NCBI RefSeq assembly: GCF_009727155.1
Contig: NZ_WNWM01000002.1
Location: 2,418,001-2,482,000, forward strand
Direction: 5' to 3'
From: Pseudoduganella dura
GTDB taxonomy: Bacteria; Pseudomonadota; Gammaproteobacteria; Burkholderiales; Burkholderiaceae_D
DNA length: 64,000 bases
Under the pieces are notes generated by a model. That model searched no databases, was not told the DNA's origin, and was given only the letters and a program-made list of their open reading frames with translations. Each line of letters begins with the position of its first letter. The stretch's first letter is position 1. The translations under genes were made by a program, and so were the position numbers. Positions 34,155 through 43,769 of the stretch are shown here, one piece after another.

Positions 34155-34688
34155 ATGAGCCTTGCGATTGCCGTCACCACGCGGGACCACGCCCTGGGCC
34201 CGGCCGATGCGCCGGTCACCCTCGTCGAATACGGCGACTTCCAATGCCCTTACTGCGGCGCGGCATACGGCGAACTGAAACAGGTGCGGGCCAGCCTGGG
34301 CGGCGCGCTGCGCTTCGTGTTCCGGCACATGCCGCTGGCGGCGATCCATCCGATGGCGGAACTGGCGGCCGAAGCGGCCGAAGCGGCCGCGGAACAGGGC
34401 AAGTTCTGGCCGATGCACGACGCACTGTACGAAAACCAGCGCCAGCTCAGCCCCGCGCTGGTCTCCGCGCTGGCCACGCGGCTCGGCCTCGACATGGCGC
34501 GCTTCACGGCGGACCTGCGCAGCCGGCGCTATGCGGAGAAGATACAACAGGACATCGCCGGCGCCGAGCGCAGCGGCGTGCAGGGCACGCCTGCGTTCTT
34601 CATCGACGGTCGGCACTACAACGGCTCTTACGATGCCGAGACGCTGACGGAGGAACTGCGCGCGGTTGCCGGCGCACGGGCTGCCTGA
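34155..34688 (+). CDS. DsbA-like thioredoxin-fold protein
   Basis: A 177-residue DSBA/FrnE-like oxidoreductase with the redox motif FQCPYCGAAY (C31-P-Y-C34) and a cis-Pro loop GVQGTPAFFIDG near residue 142. A long helical insert (MAELAAEAAEAAAEQGKFWPMHDALYENQRQLSPALV) is typical of the family. No signal peptide, so it is likely cytoplasmic. The ATG at 34155 follows AAGGAG; an upstream ATG at 34140 lacks an SD. The partner is unknown. Confidence 0.85.
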   Translation: MSLAIAVTTRDHALGPADAPVTLVEYGDFQCPYCGAAYGELKQVRASLGGALRFVFRHMPLAAIHPMAELAAEAAEAAAEQGKFWPMHDALYENQRQLSPALVSALATRLGLDMARFTADLRSRRYAEKIQQDIAGAERSGVQGTPAFFIDGRHYNGSYDAETLTEELRAVAGARAA

Positions 34689-34699
34689 GCCGGCATCGC

Positions 34700-35599
34700 C
34701 TACCGTTCCGCCCTGCCCTGCGCGGCCGCGCCCACCAGCCAATCCCGCAGCGCCACCGCGGCCGGGCGCAGCACGGCCTGCCTGTGATGCACCACGTAGT
34801 AGCCCTTCGCCATCGGCAGGCGCAGGCCGAACGGTTCGCACAGCGAGCCGTCGCGGATCTCGTTTTCCGTGAGGATGGCGCTGCCCAGTACCACCCCCTG
34901 CCCGTGCCGTGCCGCTTCGATGGCAAGCAGGCCCTGGTCGAAATGCTGGCTGGGCAGCGCATCGATCTGCCGCGCCGAGAGCGTGCTGAAGCGCCGCAGC
35001 CATTCCAGCCAGTGCGGGTGCAGCGTGGTGTGCAGCAGGGTGGCGCGCAGCAGGTCGTCCGGCTTTTCCAGCCGGTGCTGCCTGGCATAGGCCGGCGAAC
35101 AGTAAACACGGATCTCGTCGGCGCACAGCAGGTCGGCGTGCAACGCCGGATCGTTGCCGTCGAAATGGCGGATGGACAGGTCGATCCGCTCGCGCTCGAA
35201 GTCGGCCAGCGCCGCGGTGGCGCCCAGGTGCAGCGAAACGCCGGGATGCAGCGCCAGGAATCCCGCCATGCGGGGCGCGAACCATTTCGCCGCCAGCGTG
35301 GGCGGCATCGACAGCCATACCTCGTTGCCCTGGCGCAGCCGCAGCCCGTCGCTGGCGTGCAGGATGCGCACCAGCGCCGGCTGGATCTCCGCCCAGTAAT
35401 CGACCGCCTCGGCGGTGGGCCGCACCTGCCGTACCTGCCGGATGAACAGCGCGCAGCCCAGCCACGCTTCCAGCTTCTGGATCTGCTGGCCCACGGCGCC
35501 CGGCGTGACGTGCAGCTCCGCGGCGGCGAGCGAGAAGCTTCCATGCCGCATGGCGGCATCGAAGACCAGTAGCGACTTGATCGGCAGGGGTGCGGGCAT
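34700..35599 (-). CDS. LysR-type transcriptional regulator
   Basis: The 299-residue protein of the GcvA/AmpR group has HTH residues about 6-65 (LLVFDAAMRHGSFSLAAAELHVTPGAVGQQIQKLEAWLGCALFIRQVRQ) and a periplasmic-binding-like effector domain (VWLSMPPTLAAKWFAPRMAGFLALHPGV). It diverges from an MFS gene across 170 bases, so it probably controls that transporter. Ligand unknown. Confidence 0.88.
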   Translation of the reverse strand: MPAPLPIKSLLVFDAAMRHGSFSLAAAELHVTPGAVGQQIQKLEAWLGCALFIRQVRQVRPTAEAVDYWAEIQPALVRILHASDGLRLRQGNEVWLSMPPTLAAKWFAPRMAGFLALHPGVSLHLGATAALADFERERIDLSIRHFDGNDPALHADLLCADEIRVYCSPAYARQHRLEKPDDLLRATLLHTTLHPHWLEWLRRFSTLSARQIDALPSQHFDQGLLAIEAARHGQGVVLGSAILTENEIRDGSLCEPFGLRLPMAKGYYVVHHRQAVLRPAAVALRDWLVGAAAQGRAER

Positions 35600-35695
35600 G
35601 GTGCAGATATTCTATGCCATGGTGAAAATCTTATCGTTTGCCGGCCCGTTTCCCCTTCCGGATAATGTTCCATTCAACCGATGAAAGGAACGATC

Positions 35696-35773
35696 ATGCG
35701 CATCCACCGCACAACCGGCCGCCGGCCTTTCCCCGCCGCTGCCCGGCACGGCGCCATGGGAGCGCGGCCATGA
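35696..35773 (+). CDS. short upstream ORF coupled to the MFS gene
   Basis: This 25-codon frame starts with ATG after AAAGGAACGATC (SD AAAGGA) and ends in a TGA that overlaps the MFS start as ATGA. The peptide is basic with Arg, Pro and His residues (MRIHRTTGRRPFPAAARHGA...). It could be a leader peptide that couples or tunes MFS translation; it is not long enough for a family match, and may be only a coupling device. Confidence 0.4.
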   Translation: MRIHRTTGRRPFPAAARHGAMGARP

Positions 35774-37002
35774 AGGCGGCGGGCGGCACGACCGGGGGCG
35801 CGCGCAGCCCCTGGGTCTTCGTGCTCGTCGCTGCGGCCATCCTGATGGTGACGATGGGCACGCGCCAGTCGATGGGACTGTTTCTTTCGCCGCTGAATAC
35901 GCACACGGGGCTCGGCGTCGCCACCATCAGCTTCGCCATGGCGATCGCGCAGCTGGTATGGGGCGCCGTGCAGCCGGTGTTCGGCGCCGTGGCGGACCGC
36001 TGGGGGCCCGGCCGCGTGATCGTGCTGGGCGCCGTGCTGCTCGCCGCCGGCTCGGCGCTGACCACGCAGGTGACGGGCGAATGGGGGCTGATCTTCGCCA
36101 TCGGTTTGCTGAGCGCGGCGGGCGCGGGGGCGGGCAGCTTCTCGATCCTGATCGGCGCCACCGCCAAGCACATTCCCGCGGAACGCCGCTCGTTCGCCGG
36201 CGGCGTGATCAACGCGGGCGGCAGCGCGGGGCAGTTCGTCTTCGCGCCGCTGAACCAGGCCGTGATGTCGGCCTTCGGCTGGATGCAGGCGATGTGGATG
36301 ATGGCGGCAGTGGCGCTCACCACGATTCCCATGGCATGGTGGCTGCGCGACAGGCCGGTCGCGGCCACCGCCGCCCCGGCAGCCGATACCGGCATGACGC
36401 TGCGGCGGCAGCTGAAGCTCGCGGTTCGCGACCGGAGCTACTGGTGCCTGCATGCCGGGTTTTTCACCTGCGGCTTCCATATCGCCTTCCTGGTCACGCA
36501 CTTGCCGGGCGAAGTGAACCTGTGCGGCCTGGGCGCGAGCGTGGCATCCACGTCGCTGGCGATCATCGGGCTGGCCAACGTGGCCGGCAGCCTGGCCGCG
36601 GGCGCGCTGGGCAACCGGGTGCGCATGAAGATGATCCTGTTCTGGATGTATGCCTCGCGCGCCGCCGCGATCCTGGTCTACCTGGCCGCGCCGAAGGAAC
36701 CGGTAACCTTCTATCTCTTCGCCGCGGTGCTCGGCGCCACATGGCTGGCCACGGTGCCGCCGACCGCCGGCATCACCGCGAAGCTGTTCGGCACCCGCTA
36801 CCTCGCCACGCTGTTCGGGCTAACCTTGCTGAGCCACCAGGTCGGCGGCTTCTTCGGCGCCTGGCTGGGCGGCGTGGCGGTGGTGGCGACCGGCGACTAT
36901 TCATGGATATGGTGGGCCGATGCCGCGCTGGCCCTGGCGGCCGCGCTGGTCAACCTGCCGATCAGGGAAGAGCGGCCGGCCGCGCGGCTGGCTGCCGCCT
37001 GA
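35770..37002 (+). CDS. MFS transporter (OxlT-like monocarboxylate family)
   Basis: The 410-residue protein has twelve helices with MFS motifs FGAVADRWGPGRVIVLG (loop 2-3) and an N-terminal TMGTRQSMGLFLSPLNTHTGLGVATISFAMAIAQLVWG of the OFA/YbfB type. It is related to, but distinct from, the oxalate antiporter at 43770. The start ATG is embedded in an ATGA overlap with a short upstream ORF. Substrate unknown; the divergent LysR gene probably controls it. Confidence 0.85.
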   Translation: MKAAGGTTGGARSPWVFVLVAAAILMVTMGTRQSMGLFLSPLNTHTGLGVATISFAMAIAQLVWGAVQPVFGAVADRWGPGRVIVLGAVLLAAGSALTTQVTGEWGLIFAIGLLSAAGAGAGSFSILIGATAKHIPAERRSFAGGVINAGGSAGQFVFAPLNQAVMSAFGWMQAMWMMAAVALTTIPMAWWLRDRPVAATAAPAADTGMTLRRQLKLAVRDRSYWCLHAGFFTCGFHIAFLVTHLPGEVNLCGLGASVASTSLAIIGLANVAGSLAAGALGNRVRMKMILFWMYASRAAAILVYLAAPKEPVTFYLFAAVLGATWLATVPPTAGITAKLFGTRYLATLFGLTLLSHQVGGFFGAWLGGVAVVATGDYSWIWWADAALALAAALVNLPIREERPAARLAAA

Positions 37003-37055
37003 AGCGCGCTGCCGCCGGCATGTGCCAGATGCAGCGCGCCTGGCCAGGCCGGGCA

Positions 37056-37502
37056 TCATGACGCCTCGGCCTCCGTGCGGGCGGCCGCCTCCAGTTCCCG
37101 CACGCGGGCGCGCAGCGCGCGTTCCTCGCTCCAGCGCGCGGTATCGTCGCGCACCACGGCGATGACCGACGCCACTTCCCCGGCAGGGGTGTAAAGCATC
37201 GCCACGGTGAAGGCGATCGACAGCGGCTTGCCTTCCTTGTGCAGCGCCGGCACCCGCAGCAGGTCGTTGCCGTAGCGGGTTTCGCCGGTAGACGCGGTCT
37301 TGTGATAACCGTCCCAGTGGCGCTGCCGCTGGCGCTCCGGAATGATCAGGTCGAGCGACTGGCCGAGCGCGTCGTTCGCCGTAAAACCGAAGATGCGCGT
37401 GGCGGCGTCGTTCCAGAACGTGATGGCGCCCGCCGCGTCGCAGACGATGACGCCGTCGCCGATGCCGCGCACGAGTTGTTCGAAATCGATCCCGGTGGTC
37501 AT
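37056..37502 (-). CDS. PAS-domain protein
   Basis: A 148-residue protein that is mostly one PAS domain: FEQLVRGIGDGVIVCDAAGAITFWNDAATRIFGFTANDALGQSLDLIIPERQRQRHWDGYHKTASTGETRYGND, with a PAC-like end IAVVRDDTARW. A short coiled-coil tail (EERALRARVRELEAAARTE) follows. No output domain is attached, so it is a free-standing sensor or partner. It precedes, on the same strand, nothing but the convergent MFS gene. Confidence 0.85.
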   Translation of the reverse strand: MTTGIDFEQLVRGIGDGVIVCDAAGAITFWNDAATRIFGFTANDALGQSLDLIIPERQRQRHWDGYHKTASTGETRYGNDLLRVPALHKEGKPLSIAFTVAMLYTPAGEVASVIAVVRDDTARWSEERALRARVRELEAAARTEAEAS

Positions 37503-37578
37503 GTGGGCTCCTTTGAAAAATGCGCACCCGCTTGTGACGGGTGCGCCAACGGGAAGAACACGAAATTCGCCCCCGGGG

Positions 37579-38829
37579 TCAGACGACGCGCTGTTCGTGG
37601 AGCGCCGCGATCTGATTCTGGCTGTAGCCGAGCGATTCGAGGATCTCGTCGGTGTGCTCGCCCAGCAGCGGCGATCCCTTGATTTCCACCTTCAGGTCGG
37701 AGAACTTGATCGGGCTGCCCACGGTCAGGTACTTGCCGCGCTCCTTGTGCTCCACTTCGGCGATGGTGCCGCTGGCACGCAGCGAGGGATCGTTGGCGAT
37801 CTCCTTCATCGACAGCACCGGCGAGCAGGGGATGTCGAACTTGCGCAGCACGTCCACCGCCTCGAACTTGGTCTTGTCCTTGAGCCATTCCTCGATGGTG
37901 CCGAAGATGGCGAAGATCTTGTCCTGGCGCGCCTGGGCCGTCATGTAGGCGGGATCGTCGATCCACTCTTCCTTGCCGATCGCCTTGCAGATCGGCGCCC
38001 AGGCATGGCCCTGGATGGTGAAGTAGATATACGCGTTCGGATCGGTTTCCCAGCCCTTGCACTTGAGCACCCAGCCCGGCTGGCCGCCGCCGCCGGCATT
38101 GCCGCCGCGCGGCACCACGTCCGAGAAGGTACCGTGCGGGTACTGCGGATATTCCTCGAGGTAGCCCACGCGGTCGAGCCGCTGCTGGTCGCGCAGCTTG
38201 ACGCGGCACAGATTGAGCACGCTGTCCTGCATCGACACGGCAACCTTCTGGCCCCGCCCGGTCACGTCGCGCGAGCGCAGCGCCGTCAGGATGCCGATCG
38301 CCAGGTGCATGCCCGTATTGCTGTCGCCCAGCGCGGCGGCGCTGACGGTCGGCGGGCCGTCGTCGAAGCCCGTGGTCGATGCCGCGCCGCCGGCGCACTG
38401 CGCCACGTTCTCGTACACCTTCAGGTCTTCATAGTGGTGGCCGTCGCTGAACCCTTTCACGGATGCCACGATCATGCCCGGATTCAGCTCGCGGATATGC
38501 TCCCAGGTAAAACCCATCCGGTCCAGCGCGCCGGGGCCGAAATTTTCCACCAGCACGTCGGATTCCTTGATCAGCTTCGTCAGGATTTCCTTGCCGTCGG
38601 CGGTCTTGGTATCGAGCGTCAGCGAGCGCTTGTTACTGTTCAACATCGTGAAATACAGCGCGTCGACGCCGGGGATGTCGCGCAGCTGCGAGCGCGTCAC
38701 GTCGCCCGCGCCGGGCCGCTCCACCTTGATGACGTCGGCGCCGAACCAGGCCAGCATCTGGGTGCAGGCGGGGCCTGCCTGGACGTGTGTGAAGTCGATG
38801 ATCTTGATGCCTTCCAGTGGCTTGCTCAT
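37579..38829 (-). CDS. frc: formyl-CoA:oxalate CoA-transferase
   Basis: The 416-residue class III CoA-transferase moves CoA from formyl-CoA to oxalate, making oxalyl-CoA and formate. It begins [40 protein letters not shown], has the catalytic Asp region [20 protein letters not shown], and the flexible glycine loop [15 protein letters not shown] that is characteristic of Frc rather than other CaiB-type transferases. It follows the oxalyl-CoA decarboxylase gene on the same strand, so one transcript makes both enzymes. Confidence 0.96.
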   Translation of the reverse strand: MSKPLEGIKIIDFTHVQAGPACTQMLAWFGADVIKVERPGAGDVTRSQLRDIPGVDALYFTMLNSNKRSLTLDTKTADGKEILTKLIKESDVLVENFGPGALDRMGFTWEHIRELNPGMIVASVKGFSDGHHYEDLKVYENVAQCAGGAASTTGFDDGPPTVSAAALGDSNTGMHLAIGILTALRSRDVTGRGQKVAVSMQDSVLNLCRVKLRDQQRLDRVGYLEEYPQYPHGTFSDVVPRGGNAGGGGQPGWVLKCKGWETDPNAYIYFTIQGHAWAPICKAIGKEEWIDDPAYMTAQARQDKIFAIFGTIEEWLKDKTKFEAVDVLRKFDIPCSPVLSMKEIANDPSLRASGTIAEVEHKERGKYLTVGSPIKFSDLKVEIKGSPLLGEHTDEILESLGYSQNQIAALHEQRVV

Positions 38830-38952
38830 GGTGCAGTCTCCTTGGTTTGTTGGTAACTGAGGTCGTAGCGGGGCCCCGCGCCGGCAGCGGTGCTGCCGGC
38901 GTCGTGGAAAATCGAACGTGGTGGCCTTGCTTGGTGGCGTTACATGGCGGCG

Positions 38953-40659
38953 TTACTTCTTCGCGGCGCTCTGCGGATTCAGGTTCGTCAGGCGCCCGCT
39001 TTCGGTACCGGCGGTTTCGTCGATGACCGCGTTGATCAGCGCCGGCTTGCCCGCGGCGATCGCCCCGGCCAGGGCGCGCGCCAGTTCTTCCGGCGTGGTG
39101 GCGTGGTAGCCGATGCCGCCGAACGCCTCGATCATCTTGTCGTAGCGGGCGTTCTTGACGAACACGGTGGGCGCGACATCCTTGCCGCCGGTGGGATTGA
39201 CGTCCGTGCCGCGGTACACGCCGTTGTTGTTGAAGACGATCGTCGTCACCGGCAGTTCGTAGCGGCAGATCGTTTCGAGCTCCATGCCGGAAAAGCCGAA
39301 CGCGCTGTCGCCCTCGATCGCCACCACCGGCTTGCCGCTGGTGACGGCCGCGCCGACCGCGAAGCCCATGCCGATGCCCATGATGCCCCACGTACCGGAG
39401 TCGAAGCGCTTGCGCGGCTGGTACTGGTCGATGATGCTGCGCGCGAAATCGAGCGTGTTGGCGCCTTCGTTGACCAGGTTGATGTCCGGATGGTCCTTCA
39501 GCACGTCGCGGATGGCGCGCAGCGCGCTGTGGAAGTTCATCGGCACCGGGTTCCTGTCCAGCAGCGCGGCCATCTTCGCCTGGTTCTGTTCCTTGCGCTG
39601 GGCGATGGCGCCGAGCCATTCGCCATCCGGCTGTTCGAGGCCCGCGCCGTCGAGGCCCGCCAGCAGCGCGCCGACACAGGAACCGATGTCGCCGATCAGC
39701 GGCGCGGCGATCGCCACGTTGCTGTCGATTTCGGTGGGCGCGATATCGATCTGCACGAACTGCTTGGGCTTGCCCCAGGTCTTGCCCTTGCCGTGCGACA
39801 GCAACCAGTTCAGGCGCGCGCCGACCAGCACCACCACATCCGCCTCGGCCAGCACGAAGGAGCGGGCCGCCGAAGCCGATTGCGCATGCGTATCGGGCAG
39901 CAGGCCCTTGGCCATCGACATCGGCAGGTAGGGAATGCCGGTGCGTTCGACGAAGGCGCGGATGTCGGCATCGGCCTGCGCGTAGGCGGCGCCCTTGCCG
40001 AGCAGGATCAGCGGCCGCTTCGCGCCCTTCAACAATGCCAGTGCGCGCTCGACCGAATCGGGCGCGGGAAGCTGGCGCGGCGCGGCATCGACGACCTTGA
40101 TCAGCGAACGCTTCGCATGCCCCGCTTCGATCGTCTGCGCCAGCAGCTGCGCCGGCAGGTCGAGGTACACGCCGCCCGGCCGCCCGGACACGGCGGCGCG
40201 GATTGCCCGCGCGATGCCCACGCCGATGTCTTCCGCCTTCAGCACGCGGAACGCGGCCTTGGCGTGCGGACGGGCGATGTTCAGCTGGTCCATCTCCTCG
40301 TAGTCGCCCTGCTGCAGGTCAACGATCTCGCGCTCGCTGGAGCCGGAAATCAGGATCATCGGGAAGCAGTTCGTGGTGGCGTTCGCCAGCGCCGTCAGGC
40401 CGTTCAGGAAGCCGGGCGCGGAAACGGTCAGGCAGATGCCCGGCTTCTTCGTCATGTAGCCGGCGATGGCGGCCGCGTTGCCGGCGTTCTGCTCGTGGCG
40501 GAAGCCGATGAAGCGCATGCCCTCGGCCTGGGCCAGGCGGGCGAGATCCGTGATCGGTATCCCGACCAGGCCGAAAATCGTGTCGATGTCGTTGTGCTTG
40601 AGCGCGTCGATCACGAGGTGGAAGCCGTCGGTGACTTCTACCGATACGTTATGGGTCAT
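38953..40659 (-). CDS. oxc: oxalyl-CoA decarboxylase
   Basis: The 568-residue thiamine-diphosphate enzyme converts oxalyl-CoA to formyl-CoA and CO2, and the 38829 frc product recycles CoA. ThDP-family marks are [23 protein letters not shown] (catalytic Glu in the Pyr domain), an Rossmann middle domain, and the [22 protein letters not shown]27-N(N)GVYRGTD segment of the PP domain. N-terminal [29 protein letters not shown] is close to characterised Oxc. A Crp/Fnr-like box lies 100 bases upstream. Confidence 0.96.
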   Translation of the reverse strand: MTHNVSVEVTDGFHLVIDALKHNDIDTIFGLVGIPITDLARLAQAEGMRFIGFRHEQNAGNAAAIAGYMTKKPGICLTVSAPGFLNGLTALANATTNCFPMILISGSSEREIVDLQQGDYEEMDQLNIARPHAKAAFRVLKAEDIGVGIARAIRAAVSGRPGGVYLDLPAQLLAQTIEAGHAKRSLIKVVDAAPRQLPAPDSVERALALLKGAKRPLILLGKGAAYAQADADIRAFVERTGIPYLPMSMAKGLLPDTHAQSASAARSFVLAEADVVVLVGARLNWLLSHGKGKTWGKPKQFVQIDIAPTEIDSNVAIAAPLIGDIGSCVGALLAGLDGAGLEQPDGEWLGAIAQRKEQNQAKMAALLDRNPVPMNFHSALRAIRDVLKDHPDINLVNEGANTLDFARSIIDQYQPRKRFDSGTWGIMGIGMGFAVGAAVTSGKPVVAIEGDSAFGFSGMELETICRYELPVTTIVFNNNGVYRGTDVNPTGGKDVAPTVFVKNARYDKMIEAFGGIGYHATTPEELARALAGAIAAGKPALINAVIDETAGTESGRLTNLNPQSAAKK

Positions 40660-40729
40660 GATTGTCTCCGGTTATTTTCGAGGTGCCTGTCGGTTCAGGC
40701 GACCTGGCCAGCCGATTCGCCCTGGAACC

Positions 40730-40772
40730 ATCATAGCCAGCGCCTTCCATTCAAATCATTGACCGCGGTCAA
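40730..40772 (-). promoter_or_regulatory. oxc promoter with FNR-type palindrome
   Basis: TTGACCGCGGTCAA (40759-40772) is a perfect palindrome with FNR-type half-sites. On the minus strand a TATGAT -10-like hexamer (40735-40730) starts 30.5 bases from its centre, placing the palindrome at about -41.5 relative to the predicted start, as in class II activation. The divergent crp/fnr gene starts 45 bases to the other side. Confidence 0.75.
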
Positions 40773-40816
40773 GATTCACCGCATGATGTCCATCTCTGCA
40801 TGTTGGCCGGTTCGCC

Positions 40817-41425
40817 ATGACGCTCATCGCAAATCACCCGGAACGAAACATCATTCGCGCGCAGCTGAAGCAGAACGTCATCCTGAAGGAATTACGTGAC
40901 AGCGAGATGGCCGCCCTGGAGCCTTACCTGACGGTGACCAATCACCAGAAGGGCGACCTGCTCCTCAACCAGGGCGTGTACGACATGCAGCAGTACTTCA
41001 TCCTCGATGGCATCCTCAAGCGGCAGGTGACCAACCACGAGGCGAAGGAAATGATCCTGCGCTTTTCGTCGGAACGCGATATCGAAACGAGCTACGCGGC
41101 GTGGTGCCTGAAAACGCCGACGCCCTACAGCATCGTGTGCATGACGAAGGCGCGCGTGGCCAGCATGCCGCTGACGCAGTGGGTGGATTTCCTGCAGAGC
41201 CACAGCGTGGTGAAGCAGGCCTTCGAGTACGAGGTGATGAACCTGATGAGCGGCATCATGGCGCACACGATCACGCTGCACCTGCTCGATGCGCCGGGGC
41301 GCGTGCACCGCTTCATGCGCAAATTCCCCGAGCTGTTCGAGCGCCTGCCGAAAAAGGAACTGGCCTACTACCTGAACCTGTCGCCCGAAACGCTGAGCCG
41401 TTTGAAGCACCAGGGAAAAATCTGA
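40817..41425 (+). CDS. Crp/Fnr-family regulator of oxalate use
   Basis: The 202-residue protein has an N-terminal cyclic-nucleotide-like beta roll (HQKGDLLLNQGVYDMQQYFILDGILKRQ) and a C-terminal helix-turn-helix KKELAYYLNLSPETLSRLKHQGKI. Its recognition helix carries E191, S194, R195, the E-x-x-S-R pattern that makes FNR read TTGAT/TTGAC half-sites, unlike CRP. It lacks FNR's N-terminal cysteine cluster. Located divergently from oxc with the palindrome between them, it likely activates oxalate genes. The effector is unknown. Confidence 0.9.
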   Translation: MTLIANHPERNIIRAQLKQNVILKELRDSEMAALEPYLTVTNHQKGDLLLNQGVYDMQQYFILDGILKRQVTNHEAKEMILRFSSERDIETSYAAWCLKTPTPYSIVCMTKARVASMPLTQWVDFLQSHSVVKQAFEYEVMNLMSGIMAHTITLHLLDAPGRVHRFMRKFPELFERLPKKELAYYLNLSPETLSRLKHQGKI

Positions 41426-41601
41426 AAAGCAACAGTTTTTCAGGAGCAATCGAGAAATTTATTTGCCTTATTTTTGGGCGTTTTTTCATAGACAGTCATT
41501 CATAAATTGAATGACAGATATGGCTGCCGTCAATTGGACCGGGGGTGTGCTGCCTTTATAATCAAAGGCATACACGCTTTCAACCATTCAAGGAGCAGCA
41601 C

Positions 41602-41751
41602 ATGAACGGCCTCACTGATATCGCAAAGCAACAAAATACCGGATTCTCGTTCTTCGAGTTCATCGTTTCTCTGTTCCACCTGGAACTGCGCGACAAACTG
41701 AGCGACCAGCAGCAGGACCGCGAAGAAGCAGCCTATACCTGGGGCCTGTAA
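41602..41751 (+). CDS. small protein of unknown family
   Basis: The 49-residue frame has an SD (AAGGAGCAGCAC before ATG) and is followed by a strong terminator. The peptide, ending SFFEFIVSLFHLELRDKLSDQQQDREEAAYTWGL, has one amphipathic helix and a charged second half. I know no match. It is not part of the crp transcript judging by the 176-bp gap. Very short genes of this kind can be real regulators or membrane-associated peptides. Confidence 0.5.
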   Translation: MNGLTDIAKQQNTGFSFFEFIVSLFHLELRDKLSDQQQDREEAAYTWGL

Positions 41752-41793
41752 CACCGCCCGGCGGGCCGCCGCCCTCCGCGCCCGCGATCCGGA

Positions 41794-41828
41794 AAAACCG
41801 GGACAGCATGCTGTCCCGGTTTTTTTTC
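41794..41828. terminator. bidirectional terminator
   Basis: Palindrome ACCGGGACAGC/GCTGTCCCGGT (41797-41820) with an A-run to the left and eight T to the right, shared by the small plus-strand gene and the convergent PanE gene. Confidence 0.88.
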
Positions 41829-41841
41829 GCCGGCACGAACG

Positions 41842-42861
41842 CTACGCCGCCACGGCCTTTTGCAGCCGCACGCCGCCCCGCGCCTGCGCCATCGCCTGCT
41901 CCAGCAGCTTCACCAGCGCATAGGCCGAGTCGATGTGCGGCGACGGCGTGTCCGTCATGCGCGCCAGCTCGATGACCGAGCCCACCAGCGCGTCGATCTC
42001 GGGTCCCCGGCCGGCCTCCACGTCCTGCAGCATCGAAGTCTTGTGCTTGCCGATCTTCTCGGCGCCCTCGATCCGCCGGTCCAGCGTGACGCGGAACGCG
42101 ATGCCCAGCTTGGCGGCCACGGCTTCCGCCTCGCGCATCATGTTCGCCGCCAGGCCCCGCGCCAGCGGGTGCTGGCAGATGTCGACCAGCGTCGAATGCG
42201 ACAGCGCGCTGATCGGGTTGAAGCTGAGATTGCCCCACAGCTTCAGCCAGATCTCCGCGCGGATATTGTCCAGCACCGGCGCCTTCAGGCCGGCGTGCTC
42301 GAAGCACGCACCCACGGCACGGGCCCGCTCGCTCGTGCTGCCATCGAGCTCGCCCAGCGGGAACCGGTTGCCCTCGATATGCCGGATCACGCCCGGCGAC
42401 ACCAGCTCCGCCGCCGGGTAGACCACGCAGCCCAGGATGCGCGCCGGCGGGATGCGCCGGGCCAGCTCCCCGCCGGGATCCACGCTGAGCACCGGGCGCC
42501 CTTCGAACGCGCCGCCGTGGCGATGGAAATACCAGAACGGAATGCCGTTCTGCATCGTCACCACGACGGTCTCGGGGCCGAACAGCCGGCCGATGCGCTC
42601 CGCCACGTCCGCCACCTGGTGCGCTTTCAGCGCGACGATGACGATATCCTGCGGCCCGGCCGCGGCGTAGTCGTCCGTTGCCCGTACCCTGGCCGCCACC
42701 TGCATCTGGCCACCTGCCTCGATCAGCCTGATGCCGCGATTGCGGATGGCCTCCAGGTTCGCGCCGCGCACGAGGAACGTCACCTCCTCGCCCGCCAGCG
42801 CCAGCCGCGCGCCCACCAGCCCGCCGATGGCGCCTGCTCCGATCACTGCGATCTTCATCAT
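41842..42861 (-). CDS. ketopantoate reductase family (PanE/ApbA-like)
   Basis: The 339-residue Rossmann protein shows MKIAVIGAGAIGGLVGARLALAGEEVTFLVRG for NADPH and the C-terminal catalytic domain LKLWGNLSFNPISALSHSTLVDICQHP, where Lys and Asn act in ketoacid reduction. It belongs to the PanE/ApbA group, but its placement after oxlT and an FAH-type gene suggests reduction of a related 2-oxoacid, for example a glyoxylate- or hydroxypyruvate-like compound, rather than pantoate. No symbol assigned. Confidence 0.82.
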   Translation of the reverse strand: MMKIAVIGAGAIGGLVGARLALAGEEVTFLVRGANLEAIRNRGIRLIEAGGQMQVAARVRATDDYAAAGPQDIVIVALKAHQVADVAERIGRLFGPETVVVTMQNGIPFWYFHRHGGAFEGRPVLSVDPGGELARRIPPARILGCVVYPAAELVSPGVIRHIEGNRFPLGELDGSTSERARAVGACFEHAGLKAPVLDNIRAEIWLKLWGNLSFNPISALSHSTLVDICQHPLARGLAANMMREAEAVAAKLGIAFRVTLDRRIEGAEKIGKHKTSMLQDVEAGRGPEIDALVGSVIELARMTDTPSPHIDSAYALVKLLEQAMAQARGGVRLQKAVAA

Positions 42862-42874
42862 ATGCTCCTTGGTT

Positions 42875-43642
42875 TTACTCGAAACGGTTGCTGAGCTTGC
42901 CGATGCCGTCGATCTCCACCACGACCGTGCTGCCCGGGCGCATCGAGCCCACGCCGACCGACGTGCCGCACAGCAGCAGGTCGCCCGGTTCCAGCGTCAT
43001 GTCCTGGGACACCCGGCTGACCAGTTCGGCCACGGAAAACACCATGTCGTTGACCGGGTAGTCCTGCCGCACTTCGCCGTTCAGGATCGTGCGCACCACC
43101 AGCATGGCCGGATCGAGCCCGGTGGCGATCACGGGGCCGAACGGGCAGAACGTGTCGAAGCCCTTGGCGCGCACCCACTGCGGAAAGGTCGGATCGCGGC
43201 CGATGATGTCGCCGACGGTGACGTCGTTGGCGCAGGTGTAGCCGAAGATATGCTCGGCGGCATGCTCGACGGCGACGCCGCTGCAGGTGCGGCCGATCAC
43301 GATCGCCAGTTCGCCCTCGAAGGCGACCTTGCCCTCGCAGCGGGGCCGGCGGATCGTGCCGCCCGGCGCCAGGAACGACGTGGGCGGTTTCATCAGGTAC
43401 AGCGGCTCGGCCGGGGGCGGCAGCCCGAGCTTCTTGCCCAGCGCATGGAAATTGTTCCACATCGCCAGCACCTTGCCGGGAACCACGGGGGTGTACGGTT
43501 CGACGTCGGCGAGGTGGAGGGCGATGTCCGTGCGCTGCGGCGCGTCGAACATGTCGCCCTTGAAAACGCGGATCTTGTCGCCCTCGAGCGTGCCGAAACG
43601 CACGGTATCGAGGTGCTTGAAACGTATCCAGTGCTGGATCAT
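42875..43642 (-). CDS. fumarylacetoacetate hydrolase family protein
   Basis: The 255-residue protein has the FAH C-terminal domain with metal ligands in VAFEGELAIVIGRTCSGV and the substrate loop AEHIFGYTCANDVTVGDIIGRDPTFPQWVRAKGFDTFCPFGPVIATGLD. Such proteins hydrolyse or decarboxylate oxaloacetate-like and acylpyruvate substrates, so oxaloacetate decarboxylation in this oxalate locus is possible. It lies 13 bases before the PanE gene. Confidence 0.85.
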   Translation of the reverse strand: MIQHWIRFKHLDTVRFGTLEGDKIRVFKGDMFDAPQRTDIALHLADVEPYTPVVPGKVLAMWNNFHALGKKLGLPPPAEPLYLMKPPTSFLAPGGTIRRPRCEGKVAFEGELAIVIGRTCSGVAVEHAAEHIFGYTCANDVTVGDIIGRDPTFPQWVRAKGFDTFCPFGPVIATGLDPAMLVVRTILNGEVRQDYPVNDMVFSVAELVSRVSQDMTLEPGDLLLCGTSVGVGSMRPGSTVVVEIDGIGKLSNRFE

Positions 43643-43769
43643 GGAAAGCCTCGTCAGGATGGGTCGGGCGCGGGGAGGCCGCGTGCACCGGCCGGTGCAC
43701 GCGGGGTCGCCTGAATGGATGGAAACGGCCGGCAGCGACTCATGCGGCCCGAAGCGGCCGCCGGTCCGT

